The notes beneath the pieces are model-generated. The model worked only from the letters and a program-made list of their open reading frames with translations. It was not told the DNA's origin and did no database searches. A stretch of 64,000 nt of DNA. Source: Nitrosospira briensis (lineage in GTDB: Bacteria; Pseudomonadota; Gammaproteobacteria; Burkholderiales; Nitrosomonadaceae). Shown piece after piece: positions 15,699 to 24,274 of the stretch (the first letter of the stretch is position 1; each line of letters opens with the position of its first letter). The stretch is from NCBI RefSeq assembly GCF_900115125.1, contig NZ_FOVJ01000007.1, positions 1-64,000 of the forward strand, given 5' to 3'. Position numbers and translations under genes: made by a program.

Positions 15699-16823
15699 TT
15701 ATATTCCCGGATACATCCGGCCTAAATTGAATATGCGGTCAGGATCAAATTTTTCCTTCAGCCGCTGGGTGATATTCATCATTGCCGGCGCAAGCGGATG
15801 GAAAATGGGCGTGTGTAACCCGTAGCTGCGAAACAGGGTCGCGTGGCCCCCGGCGTCTTGTGCCGCCTTGCGTACAGCTATTTGCACCGCTTCCGTATCG
15901 GCGCCTGCATTCGTATCAGCCACGAGCCAGCGCAACGCTCCTCCCCACTCGATCAATTGCTTTCCCGGCAGCAAAAGGGGCGGTATGGTTGATTTGATAG
16001 ACAAGCGCCAAAGCGGCTTCCCCTGCTGAAAAAAAGCGTGCGTCTGTTCGCGTAGCGATTCCCAGAAGGTCCTGCCTTCAATGATTTCCTCGCCGCCTAA
16101 TATCGCACGGGCAGCACGCACCGCCGGTACAGCACCGGAGAGCCTGACGGTAAGTTCACCTTCATAAAAGCAGGTTGCCGAAACCGGGAGGGATCTACCC
16201 CCCCAAAGGTTCATTTTCTTGATAGCTTCCGCCTCGCTCATCTGAAAGCGCAGCGTAAGCGCCGTCGCCGGCAGGGGCAATACTTTTAGCGAAACCTCCA
16301 GCAATAAACCCAGTGTTCCCATCGAGCCCGTCATCAAACGTGAGACATCGTAACCCGCGACATTTTTCATTACCTGGCCGCCAAAACTCAGGTCGTCTCC
16401 TTTGCCGTCCAGCATGCGCAGGCCCAGCACAAAGTCACGTACCGCCCCGGCCGACGCGCGACTGGGGCCGGACAGTCCGGATGCCACACAACCACCGAGC
16501 GTGGCGTCGGGGCCAAAATGCGGAGGCTCAAACGCCAGCATTTGACCCTGCTTGCGCAATTCTGTTTCAAGATCTGCCAAACGAGTGCCGGAGCGAGCGG
16601 TCACCACCAGTTCGGTTGGTTCGTAATCCACTATGCCCGCATAAGCTCTGGCATCAAGAATGCCGGGCGGGCTAACGGGATTAACGGGACTCACGGTATT
16701 GAAGGGATTCAGGGGGCCGTTGCCGTAAAAATCCTTGGTGCCGCCGCTGCGTATAAGCAAGGGCGTGTTATTTTCAGCGGCGGCGCGAATTGTGTCGGCA
16801 AGTTGATGGACGGTATGTTGCAT
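15699..16823 (-). CDS. glcE: glycolate oxidase FAD-binding subunit
   Basis: A PCMH-type FAD-binding protein of 374 residues that partners GlcD. It has LLIRSGGTKDFYG (about 20-32), IVDYEPTELVVTARSGTRLA DLE (about 63-85), the GGCVASGLSGPSRASAGAVR flavin-site block (about 109-128) and MKNVAGYDVSRLMTGSMGTL G (about 151-171). A low-complexity insertion, NPFNTVSPVNPVSPP, lies between the GGTKDFYG block and ILDARAYAGIVDYEP, where other GlcE proteins are compact. At the DNA level it is built from GGGATTAACGGGACT-like short repeats. It begins 53 bases after the GlcD stop. Confidence 0.92.
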   Translation of the reverse strand: MQHTVHQLADTIRAAAENNTPLLIRSGGTKDFYGNGPLNPFNTVSPVNPVSPPGILDARAYAGIVDYEPTELVVTARSGTRLADLETELRKQGQMLAFEPPHFGPDATLGGCVASGLSGPSRASAGAVRDFVLGLRMLDGKGDDLSFGGQVMKNVAGYDVSRLMTGSMGTLGLLLEVSLKVLPLPATALTLRFQMSEAEAIKKMNLWGGRSLPVSATCFYEGELTVRLSGAVPAVRAARAILGGEEIIEGRTFWESLREQTHAFFQQGKPLWRLSIKSTIPPLLLPGKQLIEWGGALRWLVADTNAGADTEAVQIAVRKAAQDAGGHATLFRSYGLHTPIFHPLAPAMMNITQRLKEKFDPDRIFNLGRMYPGI

Positions 16824-16876
16824 GGCTTATAATCAGACACTCAACCAGTACGAGCTGCCTAAGATACCCATCAGCT

Positions 16877-18331
16877 TCAGAATCTTGGGAGCTCAGGGAA
16901 TTTTTCTTCGCCCCGATGCACGTGCATGGCGCCATGCTCGGCGCAACGGCGCAACACCGGTACCGCTTTTCCGGGATTAAGCAGCCCATCCGGATCGAAG
17001 GCTGCCTTTACCGCATGGAACATTTGCAGTTCGGCGGTCTTGAATTGCGAGCACATCTGATCGATTTTCTCGATACCGACCCCATGCTCGCCTGTAATGG
17101 TTCCCCCCGCCTGGATGCACATCTGGAGTATCTGTGCGCCAAATTCCTCAGTCAGCTCAAGCTCTCCAGGCCGGTTGGCGTCATAGAGAATCAACGGATG
17201 CAAATTACCGTCGCCTGCATGAAAAACATTCATGCAACGCAGGCCGTACTTGCCGGAAAGCGCTTCGATTCCGGTTAGCACCTGCGCGAGATTCTTGCGC
17301 GGAATCGTCCCGTCCATGCAATAGTAATCCGGTGAAACACGCCCCGCCGCTGGAAATGCGGCTTTCCGTCCGGCCCAGAATCTGAGCCGCTCGGCCTCAT
17401 CGCGGGATATTCTGATCTCGGTTGCACCGCTCTTGATCATGATTTCATCGATGCGGTCGATTTCCTCCGCCACTTCCTCTGCCGCGCCATCTGATTCACA
17501 TAAGAGAATCGCAGCCGCCTCGAGATTGTAGCCCGCGTGAACATACTCCTCTACTGCGCGAGTTGTGATCTGGTCCATCATTTCCATGCCGGCCGGGATG
17601 ATTCCCGCGCCAATTACGTTGGCTACCGCGTTTCCCGCCTTGCGTATGTCATCAAAGGCGGCAAGCACCACCTGGGCTTTTTGAGGCCTGGGCGTAAGTT
17701 TTACCGTAACTTCTGTCACAACGCCCAGCATGCCTTCGCTGCCGGTCATGAGGGCCAGCAGGTCGTAACCTGGTGCGTCCAGACTGTCGCCGCCGATTTC
17801 AAGAAGCTCTCCCTCTATGGTCAGCACGCGTAATTTAAGGATGTTGTGAACGGTAAGCCCATACTTCAGGCAATGCACGCCCCCCGAATTCTCAGCCACA
17901 TTGCCGCCAATGGAACAGGCGATTTGCGAAGAAGGATCGGGCGCGTAATACAGGCCGTACTGCGCCGCCGCTTCGCTGATGGCAAGATTGCGCACGCCGG
18001 GTTGTACCCTTGCGGTGCGGGCTGCCGGGTCCAGTTCTAGTATCTGCTTCAACTTGGCGAGCGACAACAATACGCCCTCTGCGTGGGGTAATGCGCCACC
18101 CGATAAACCCGTCCCCGCCCCTCGCGCCACCACCGGAACTTTCGCGGCGTGGCAAATCCGCAGGATTCTGGCCACTTCTTCTTCGGTTTGCGGAAGTGCC
18201 ACTATCATTGGTGTTTGCCGGTAAGCGGATAACCCGTCGCACTCGTACGGTCTCATGTCCTCTTTCTCATGCAGCACCGCTTCAGGCGGCAGAAAAGCTC
18301 GCAGGCTTGCGACAAGTTGGGGAGAATTCAT
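16877..18331 (-). CDS. glcD: glycolate oxidase catalytic subunit
   Basis: Oxidises glycolate to glyoxylate with FAD. From ATG 18331 it is 484 residues, close to the 499 of E. coli GlcD. The FAD domain has VVARGAGTGLSGGALP (about 67-82), DPSSQIACSIGGNVAENSGG (about 129-148) and GYDLLALMTGSEGMLGVVTE (about 185-204). The C-terminal FAD-oxidase domain ends with the conserved GDGNLHPLI (about 392) and GEHGVG (about 436). An earlier in-frame start would add 66 residues overlapping the reductase gene and unlike the family, so it was rejected. In an autotroph with RuBisCO this set removes 2-phosphoglycolate-derived glycolate. Confidence 0.95.
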   Translation of the reverse strand: MNSPQLVASLRAFLPPEAVLHEKEDMRPYECDGLSAYRQTPMIVALPQTEEEVARILRICHAAKVPVVARGAGTGLSGGALPHAEGVLLSLAKLKQILELDPAARTARVQPGVRNLAISEAAAQYGLYYAPDPSSQIACSIGGNVAENSGGVHCLKYGLTVHNILKLRVLTIEGELLEIGGDSLDAPGYDLLALMTGSEGMLGVVTEVTVKLTPRPQKAQVVLAAFDDIRKAGNAVANVIGAGIIPAGMEMMDQITTRAVEEYVHAGYNLEAAAILLCESDGAAEEVAEEIDRIDEIMIKSGATEIRISRDEAERLRFWAGRKAAFPAAGRVSPDYYCMDGTIPRKNLAQVLTGIEALSGKYGLRCMNVFHAGDGNLHPLILYDANRPGELELTEEFGAQILQMCIQAGGTITGEHGVGIEKIDQMCSQFKTAELQMFHAVKAAFDPDGLLNPGKAVPVLRRCAEHGAMHVHRGEEKFPELPRF

Positions 18332-18359
18332 AATAATTCCACGTCCATTTTTGTATGGC

Positions 18360-19346
18360 TCAGCCTTCAGATTTTCCTGCTGAATCCTGAATCTCGTGAT
18401 TCGCCAATTTTTCGAGCATTCGTACCATTGCCGCGCTGTCCCGCCCTCCGGCGCCATTAGCGGTGCAGGCATTGAGCAGTTCCTGCACTGCAGCAGTGTT
18501 GGGCAAACTGATGCCCAACGTCCGCGCATTGGAAAGCGCCAAGCCCAAGTCCTTCTGATGTAGTTCGATGCGAAATCCCGGTTCGAATTCCCGCTTGATC
18601 ATGCGCTCGCCATGAACCTCGAGAACGCGCGATGCCGCGAATCCACCCATGAGGGCTTGCCGAACCTTTGCCGGATTCGCGCCAGCTTTGGAGGCAAACA
18701 ATAACCCCTCGCCCACAGCTTCGATAGTGAGCGCAACAATAATTTGATTGGCAATCTTGCAAACCTGGCCTGCGCCATTGGTTCCGATCAAGGTTACGCT
18801 TTTGCCCATTAATTCGAGGATGGGTTTCACTTTCTCGAATACCGTCTCGGTGGCGCCGACCATAATGGTAAGGATTGCATTTTTTGCGCCGATATCGCCA
18901 CCCGACACCGGAGCGTCCACATAATCGCAACCCAGCTTACCGATATCGGCCGCAAATCTTCGGGTTTCGATCGGGGAAATGGAACTCATGTCCATTACGA
19001 TCTTGCCGCTGCTCAAGCTGGTGTCCAGGGCGGTATTCGCGGTGTTCAACCCCGCATTCCGCCCTTGATTCAACCCCGATTTCAATCCCGACACCACGCC
19101 ATTCTCACCGAACAGAACCCGTTCCACGTCCGGCGTATCGGGCAGCATGGTAATGATGATATCAGCGTTTTGCGCCACTTCCCCCGGCGAGGAACAAGCG
19201 CAGCCTCCCTGCTTGAGCAATTCCTCCGGCACGCCGCTTCGGGAATGAAGAAATAGCGCATGTCCACCGTTGATAAGGTGCCCAGCCATGTGCTTGCCCA
19301 TGATGCCAAGACCAATGAAACCGATTTTCATTCCCTGTTCACTCAT
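18360..19346 (-). CDS. 2-hydroxy-3-oxopropionate (tartronate semialdehyde) reductase
   Basis: A beta-hydroxyacid dehydrogenase of 328 residues: NAD(P)-binding GFIGLGIMGKHMAGHL (about 8-23), substrate motif DAPVSGGDIGA (about 139-149) and catalytic Lys in GAGQVCKIANQ (about 190). It would reduce tartronate semialdehyde, made from two glyoxylates, to glycerate. It is 28 bases upstream of glcD on the same strand, so glycolate to glyoxylate to glycerate is plausible, although the glyoxylate carboligase is not in the window. A Gly/Asn-rich insertion (about 97-118, GLKSGLNQGRNAGLNTANTA) made of short repeats is unusual for the family. GlxR and GarR paralogues cannot be told apart here. Confidence 0.9.
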   Translation of the reverse strand: MSEQGMKIGFIGLGIMGKHMAGHLINGGHALFLHSRSGVPEELLKQGGCACSSPGEVAQNADIIITMLPDTPDVERVLFGENGVVSGLKSGLNQGRNAGLNTANTALDTSLSSGKIVMDMSSISPIETRRFAADIGKLGCDYVDAPVSGGDIGAKNAILTIMVGATETVFEKVKPILELMGKSVTLIGTNGAGQVCKIANQIIVALTIEAVGEGLLFASKAGANPAKVRQALMGGFAASRVLEVHGERMIKREFEPGFRIELHQKDLGLALSNARTLGISLPNTAAVQELLNACTANGAGGRDSAAMVRMLEKLANHEIQDSAGKSEG

Positions 19347-19814
19347 CAATAAGATTATTCCTTCGGTCTAATCTCGGCTATTCTTTCGTCTGCTCGAATC
19401 CGATCATGAATTCGAGAAGCGCCGGATTTCCCCTAGTATAAACTTTCGCGATGTTCAGTTGCCGAAATAAGGGTAGTGCACTCTCAAGCTCTTATATGCC
19501 AAAGGTCATCGGCAGGATAAGTGGATGTAGCATAAGCCGTCGAGAGATACGCGATGGGTTGCGGCTTAAAGCCTCCACCCATCCTGCGAACGGTTCACCG
19601 CTGCCTCGGAGAAATATGGTTACCGTATTTCAAATGCGGGTTCATAAACTTTTTAAAGTGGTCAAAATCAAAATTACTTATCATTTGATAATTTCAGAGG
19701 AAATTGAATGAATGAATTGCAATCGCATGGGAATGAGCATCGCTACCTCGTGCATGCCAAGACAAGCACCGGGAATCGTATAAACGTCGATCATGGATCG
19801 GGAGAAGCTGGGGG
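19347..19814. other. intergenic region with one hairpin repeat, no gene seen
   Basis: This 468-base divergent region separates the glycolate operon from the rubredoxin-reductase gene. Apart from the hairpin repeat at 19553-19583 and an A+T-rich patch with a TTATCATTTGATAA dyad near 19677-19690, nothing is recognisable. It presumably holds the promoters of both flanking genes. Confidence 0.5.
19553..19583. repeat. GATGGGT hairpin, dispersed-repeat type
   Basis: GATGGGT...GGCTT-A-AAGCC...ACCCATC folds into two stacked perfect stems separated by a 3-base internal loop. Sequences of the form GGATGGGTxGxGC...ACCCATC are common intergenic repeats in betaproteobacteria; the assignment is by resemblance. 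Confidence 0.5.
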
Positions 19815-20969
19815 ATGAGCGTGCAACCTATTATCATTATCGGAAGTGGCCTGGCAGGCTATACCGTCGCTCGAGAATTTCGCAAGCTGGACACCGAAAC
19901 GTCCATACTGATCATTTCAGCCGATCATGGCGGTTTCTATTCGAAGCCGATGCTTTCCAATGCCCTGGCTACGGGTAAAACGCCTGCGTCCATATTGAAT
20001 GCCAGTTCCGAAAAAATGGCCGAGCAACTGAAGATGACGATCCGGCCCTATAGCCGGGTATCGGCCATTGACCCGTCCAGTAAAACAGTAACGTTGCAGG
20101 GTGGAGAAAAACTTGTCTATAGTAAACTCGTCCTGGCGATGGGAGCTGATCCGATCCGATTACCTCTGGAAGGCGAGGGCGCGGAGGATATTCTTTCGGT
20201 AAATGATCTGGATGACTACCAACGTCTGCGTGATGCGCTGGAAGGAAAAAAGGATGTAACGATCCTGGGTGCCGGCCTGATCGGTTGTGAGTTTGCCAAC
20301 GATCTGACCATGGCAGGCTACCGTGTACGCGTGATCGATATCAGCCCCCAACCCCTGGGGAGGCTTCTGCCGCAGGCAGGCGGCGCATTCATGCAACGCA
20401 AGCTGGAGGCTGCCGGTGTTGTTTTTTACCTGGGGGCAGCAACCCGGTATGTGGAGCGGATCCATGAAAGCCTGCGCCTGACTCTCGCCAATGGAGAAAT
20501 CATCCAGACGGATATCGTGCTCTCCGCTGTCGGTTTGCGTCCCCGCACTGCACTGGCCCAGGCTGCGGGTATTGCGATAAATCGCGGCATCTCGGTCAAC
20601 CGCTCTCTGCAAACCTGTTATGAAGACATTTATGCCCTGGGCGATTGCGCCGAAGTGGAAGGCAGAGTGCTGCCGTTCGTGATGCCTATCATGCACGCGG
20701 CGCGCGGACTGGCGGCTACGCTTGCCCAAACTTTAACTGCGGTACGCTATCCTGCCATGCCCGTGCTGGTTAAAACACCGTCTTGTCCAGCTGTCGTATC
20801 GCCGCCTGACACCTCTTTCCAGGGTGAATGGCTCGTTGAGGAAGATGAAAATGGAGTCAAGGCCCTGTTTAAAAGTGCGGAGGATAAACTGCTGGGCTAT
20901 GCCCTGCTGGGCGCATCTACCAAGGAAAAAAACGCGCTGGCCGCGCATTTACCGGCAGTAATGGAATAA
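19815..20969 (+). CDS. rubredoxin-NAD(+) reductase-like flavoprotein
   Basis: A pyridine-nucleotide-disulfide-type flavoprotein of 384 residues: FAD dinucleotide fold IIIGSGLAGYTVAREFRKLD (about 7-26), PMLSNAL, second Rossmann fold VTILGAGLIGCEFANDLTMA GY (about 152-173) and the second FAD motif YALGDCAEV (about 275-283). No redox-active CxxxxC is present, which separates it from thioredoxin-reductase-type enzymes. It best fits rubredoxin reductases that pass electrons from NAD(P)H to rubredoxin. No rubredoxin gene is adjacent. It has a strong purine-rich ribosome site (GGGGG) and appears to be a single-gene unit. Confidence 0.85.
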   Translation: MSVQPIIIIGSGLAGYTVAREFRKLDTETSILIISADHGGFYSKPMLSNALATGKTPASILNASSEKMAEQLKMTIRPYSRVSAIDPSSKTVTLQGGEKLVYSKLVLAMGADPIRLPLEGEGAEDILSVNDLDDYQRLRDALEGKKDVTILGAGLIGCEFANDLTMAGYRVRVIDISPQPLGRLLPQAGGAFMQRKLEAAGVVFYLGAATRYVERIHESLRLTLANGEIIQTDIVLSAVGLRPRTALAQAAGIAINRGISVNRSLQTCYEDIYALGDCAEVEGRVLPFVMPIMHAARGLAATLAQTLTAVRYPAMPVLVKTPSCPAVVSPPDTSFQGEWLVEEDENGVKALFKSAEDKLLGYALLGASTKEKNALAAHLPAVME

Positions 20970-21045
20970 GGAAAGTATGCGTTTTTCATTATCTCCCACC
21001 GAGGAATCATCTGTATCCCGGGAAATGCGGAACCCAGACGAATAA

Positions 21046-21088
21046 TTAGCAATGATGCGACGAGGGAATTACGCCGCCTCATTGCTAA
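21046..21088. repeat. 10-bp perfect inverted repeat with 23-base centre
   Basis: TTAGCAATGA and TCATTGCTAA are exact reverse complements. No T run follows on either strand, so it is not an obvious terminator. It lies 77 bases after the rubredoxin-reductase stop and before the convergent glycine-zipper gene. The core is related to the TGCTAAT arm of the 11380 dyad, but the spacing is quite different. Confidence 0.45.
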
Positions 21089-21173
21089 TTCTCACTCGAT
21101 CTGGGTCAGACCCGGAAACGATGAATCTCGTCTTCTCTGTCTGGATCGACAGGGCTGACCCGGAATATTTCTC

Positions 21174-21761
21174 CTAGTAACCCTTCGATCGCATGCAAGC
21201 GGAATAAACGGCCTGATATTCCTCATCCCGTGACTTGGTTTCGTTGAGCCCGTAAAGCGTTCCCCCCGCCACTCCGGTTACGCCACCGATAGCGGCGCCC
21301 TTTCCGGCACCTTTTCCGCCGCCCGCGATTGCGCCACCCGCTGCGCCAACCGCTGCGCCAATAGCAGCACCCAGCGCTGCGTTCTTGAGCACTTCCTCGG
21401 TTTTGCTGTTTACCTGCTCATTTGCATATCTGTTGCATGCTTCCGTGACCGACTGCGGAGGGTAGGCGGGCTGGGGCGGGTATGCTGCTTGCGGAGTATA
21501 AGTCGGGGGTGGCGGCGGGGCAGCTGACACGTTCCGGTTTGACCGTGCAGCGCCCCCGCTGCGTTTGGGAGGTATAGCCTCCTCAACCACCGGATCCGGG
21601 ATAGTCTTTTCCGCTGCGTCAGCGATTGGGGCTTCGTTGACGGACGTGGACTCAGTTCCCGAATCGCGTCCCGTGACCAGCACCGTCGCGGCAACGGTTG
21701 CGCCAACCAGCAGTATTCCAATCGTCGCAAATTTCCAATAATTAATAGATTCATTCGACAT
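21174..21761 (-). CDS. glycine-zipper envelope protein with N-terminal anchor
   Basis: A 195-residue protein with an uncleaved-looking transmembrane helix (about 12-31), a Pro-rich spacer containing PPPPPTYTPQAAYPPQPAYP, and a glycine-zipper hairpin (about 127-165, AALGAAIGAAVGAAGGAIAG and a second GxxxG run). The C-terminal tail has Cys (VYSACMRSKGY). Proteins of this YMGG/OmpA-like zipper class associate with the cell envelope, but the role is unknown. It has a strong ribosome site (AAGGAGAT). The same zipper plus YxxCMxxKG ending occurs in the lipoprotein at 23600-24184, so the two are related. Confidence 0.75.
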   Translation of the reverse strand: MSNESINYWKFATIGILLVGATVAATVLVTGRDSGTESTSVNEAPIADAAEKTIPDPVVEEAIPPKRSGGAARSNRNVSAAPPPPPTYTPQAAYPPQPAYPPQSVTEACNRYANEQVNSKTEEVLKNAALGAAIGAAVGAAGGAIAGGGKGAGKGAAIGGVTGVAGGTLYGLNETKSRDEEYQAVYSACMRSKGY

Positions 21762-21876
21762 CGTATCTCCTTCCGAAATTTATTTTTTTAGCCGGGATCT
21801 ATTCCGTGGCTACCAAGCCAACTCGCTTTTCCGGCTGCCTATTCAGTGCGACCCCTGCTTGCCGCCTTTCCCCTTG

Positions 21877-22260
21877 TTATTTGCTATCACCGCTTTTGCC
21901 CTTGCTGCCCTTGTTGCTCTTGTCACTTTTGCCCTTTGCCGCAAACTCATGACCCTTATGCTTGCCTTCTTCAAGACTCCGGTCTTTGCCCCGTGTTTCG
22001 TGCCCATGGTGGTCTTGATTCCTCGAGTCAGAACGCTCCTGGCCCGTTGTGGCTCCGATAGACCATTGCGCGTTTGAGTTTTCGATTCCCTGCTGACCCA
22101 TGCGTCCGGACGCCATCCCGCCAGACTTCTCATGTTGACCAGCATCAGCCATTCCGTGATGACCACCATGATGCCCGCCTCCACCACCCTCACGTGCTAC
22201 TGCCGTATTGCCATATACGAGGACAATACCCACCAGCAATACCGATAAACCTTTGTGCAT
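21877..22260 (-). CDS. secreted Gly/His-rich then Lys/Ser-rich protein, unknown
   Basis: A 127-residue protein with a clear signal peptide (about 1-22, VAR), a GGGGGHHGGHHG cluster right after it, and a C-terminal half of charged repeats (KGKSDKSNKGSKGKSGDSK). It has a strong ribosome site (AGAGGAGA). The histidine cluster suggests metal binding but the composition is low complexity, so homology cannot be judged. It belongs to a run of small secreted proteins (21.2-24.2 kb). Confidence 0.65.
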   Translation of the reverse strand: MHKGLSVLLVGIVLVYGNTAVAREGGGGGHHGGHHGMADAGQHEKSGGMASGRMGQQGIENSNAQWSIGATTGQERSDSRNQDHHGHETRGKDRSLEEGKHKGHEFAAKGKSDKSNKGSKGKSGDSK

Positions 22261-22680
22261 GTTCGATCTCCTCTTGTGCTTATTAAACTGATTTTATTGA
22301 TGACAGCTTGCCCGGCAACCGGGTCCTGCGAATGCAGGAACGAAATGCCCTCTTCAAACTTATTTTTCGACTCTCGATCTTTACTTATTTCGCTACCCCT
22401 GACTATTGGACTGAAGTACAACATTGCAATGCATGAGCAATCAGGGCAGTCCATCCGGATTACCTATTCGCAATAACGCAGATCGGCTCCGCCCGTTTAC
22501 CCCGAAGCCGCCAATGTGAGCGGACATATAACATTTTTGTGATTTTTTTGTGAAGTTTATGTAACTATACGACAACCGATTGTGTATTGATGCGTTATAT
22601 CTTTTACGCACACCAAAATTTGTTTTCTGGCCGGCGGTTCTTTATCAACCGTGATCCTTATCGAGGAAATGGAGACTTTC
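22261..22680. other. divergent promoter region without a supported gene
   Basis: This 420-base region lies between the minus-strand His-rich gene and the plus-strand His-rich pair. It contains an A+T-rich patch (about 22530-22620) that probably holds the plus-strand promoter. No open frame here has a ribosome site or a recognisable product. Confidence 0.45.
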
Positions 22681-23046
22681 ATGACAAAAATAAAACTTGC
22701 CTGCATCGCTCTTATCATGCTTGGAATGGTTCCCACGAGTTCAGTCTGGGCAGGAAGGGGTCAGGGCCACGGTCACAATAATCACGGTCACCACCGCAAT
22801 CACCATGGGGGCAACCATCATAATAACCATGGTCATGGACACCATCATAACCATGGAGGTCATGGAGGATATGGACTGGCTATAGGGATGGGATTATTAG
22901 GCTATGGCCTCGGCTACCTGAATAACAGAGCGCCCGCTTATCCACCACAATATGGCTATCCGTCCCCCGGATACGCGCCGGGTTATGGATATGCGCCGGT
23001 TGTCGTACATCCAGCACCGCCGGTGTATATCCAGCAGGGATGGTGA
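22681..23046 (+). CDS. secreted histidine-rich protein, tandem copy 1
   Basis: A 121-residue protein with a signal peptide (about 1-24, ending VWAG), then a His/Gly/Asn-rich stretch of about 45 residues, a small hydrophobic block (YGLAIGMGLLGYGLGYLNNR), and a Tyr/Pro/Gly-rich tail (APAYPPQYGYPSPGYAPGYG). ATG 22681 is chosen for the signal peptide and the GAGGAAATGGAG region ahead; earlier in-frame starts lack a leader. The layout matches the next gene closely, so they are tandem duplicates. Metal (Ni, Cu, Zn) sequestration is a guess from the His content. Confidence 0.7.
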   Translation: MTKIKLACIALIMLGMVPTSSVWAGRGQGHGHNNHGHHRNHHGGNHHNNHGHGHHHNHGGHGGYGLAIGMGLLGYGLGYLNNRAPAYPPQYGYPSPGYAPGYGYAPVVVHPAPPVYIQQGW

Positions 23047-23104
23047 TAAAGAGCGCAACCCTTTTTTGACTGGCAACATGCACTATATGGGTATGGAGAC
23101 GAAA

Positions 23105-23590
23105 ATGGGAAAAATGAAATTGATGTGCGTGGCAGTCATGCTGCTCGGGTCGATTCCATCAGCATCGGCAGGCAGGGGCCACGGTCACCATGGGCACCAT
23201 GGCCACCACCATCATGGGCATAATCACCACCGTCATGGGGGAGGACTTGGACTGGCGCTAGGAATGGGATTATTAGGTTATGGCTTGGGCCACTATGTCA
23301 ACAGGGCGCCTTATTACCCACCTTCGTATGGCTACGGGAACCGTTACGGCTATCCTCCTGCCGGCTACGCGCCCAATTACGGATATACGCAGCCTTATGG
23401 ATATGCCCCTGTTGTTGCGGCGCCTCCCGCTCCGGTTGTTTACATCCAGCAGCGGGAGACCGTGCAGGTCCAGCCGCAAGCTCAAGCTGCCAACTATTGG
23501 CACTACTGCCGAAACCCCGAGGGGTATTATCCCTACGTGAAAAAATGCCCGGACGGATGGCTGCAAGTCTCACCCCAGCCGAGTCAATAG
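23105..23590 (+). CDS. secreted histidine-rich protein, tandem copy 2 with Cys tail
   Basis: A 161-residue paralogue of the preceding gene: signal peptide (SASAGRGHG), His-rich run (GHHGHHGHHHHGHNHHRHGG), the shared GLALGMGLLGYGLGHYVNRA P block and a Tyr/Pro-rich linker. It adds a C-terminal domain not present in copy 1: YWHYCRNPEGYYPYVKKCPD GW. This short two-Cys motif (YYC..P.GYYPYV..C..GW) recurs at the end of many small proteobacterial envelope proteins of unknown role. ATG 23105 is chosen over earlier in-frame starts because GGAG lies 8 bases before it and the leader follows directly. Confidence 0.72.
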   Translation: MGKMKLMCVAVMLLGSIPSASAGRGHGHHGHHGHHHHGHNHHRHGGGLGLALGMGLLGYGLGHYVNRAPYYPPSYGYGNRYGYPPAGYAPNYGYTQPYGYAPVVAAPPAPVVYIQQRETVQVQPQAQAANYWHYCRNPEGYYPYVKKCPDGWLQVSPQPSQ

Positions 23591-23599
23591 GTCGTTGCC

Positions 23600-24184
23600 A
23601 TGCACAAACTATTGAGGCTATCACCACTGCTGGCAATATCGTTGGTTGCGTGCACAAGCATACCTACGGGACCCAGCATGACTGTTTTGCCTGGTTCCGG
23701 CAGAAGTTTCGATCAATTTCGTCACGACGATTACTCCTGCAGGGAGTTCGCCCACGAGCAAACAGGCGGCTCGTCGCCTGACCGGGCCTCGATATCCAGC
23801 GGGGCAACGAGTGCCGCCGTAGGTGCGGGCCTGGGCGCAGCGGCGGGCGCAGCTATGGGAGGCGGACGCGGCGCGGCTATAGGAGCGGGCCTGGGCCTGC
23901 TGGCAGGCGCGCTCACGGGAACACGGGCTGCGGAGGCTTCCGGATCGACCAGCCAGCAACGTTACGACATGCGCTATGCCCAATGTATGTACGGGAAAGG
24001 GCATCGCGTTCCCATAGGCGGCCAGGTAACGGATGGCGCTTATGGAAACGGTGGCAACCCCAACCCATATACCAACGCTCCTTCTCCAGCTTACTCCCCT
24101 CCCCCGACTGGAAGCGGGGGCTCCGTGCAACCACCACGGCCTCCGCCGCCGCCCGGTATTCCCCCTCCACCTCCACCGCGATAA
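23600..24184 (+). CDS. glycine-zipper lipoprotein
   Basis: A 194-residue lipoprotein: leader ending LVACTS, giving a lipidated Cys at 18; an N-terminal PSMTVLPGSGRSFDQFRHDD YSCREFA block; a glycine-zipper hairpin (about 70-108); QQRYDMRYAQCMYGKGH; and a Pro-rich disordered tail ending PPPPPPR. The block MTVLPG.G..FDQF..DD..C is a familiar signature of glycine-zipper family envelope proteins, whose function is not settled. It starts 9 bases after the preceding His-rich gene, so the three plus-strand genes are probably one transcript. Confidence 0.75.
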   Translation: MHKLLRLSPLLAISLVACTSIPTGPSMTVLPGSGRSFDQFRHDDYSCREFAHEQTGGSSPDRASISSGATSAAVGAGLGAAAGAAMGGGRGAAIGAGLGLLAGALTGTRAAEASGSTSQQRYDMRYAQCMYGKGHRVPIGGQVTDGAYGNGGNPNPYTNAPSPAYSPPPTGSGGSVQPPRPPPPPGIPPPPPPR

Positions 24185-24274
24185 TTTTCAGGCAGGGTTT
24201 TCTTACGGCTGCACGCGATGGCAAGCTGCTATTTTTTCCCAAGCAGCTTGCCGGGAATTTGCTTTAATGAGGTT

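Noticed and set aside
16877-18529. Longer glcD start (66 extra residues)
   Set aside because: The extension overlaps the reductase gene antiparallel to no known domain and is unlike GlcD N-termini; ATG 18331 fits.
21100-21170. Two similar GGTCAGACCCGGAA / GGCTGACCCGGAA motifs as a mobile repeat
   Set aside because: Only two imperfect short copies 50 bases apart; too weak to call an element.
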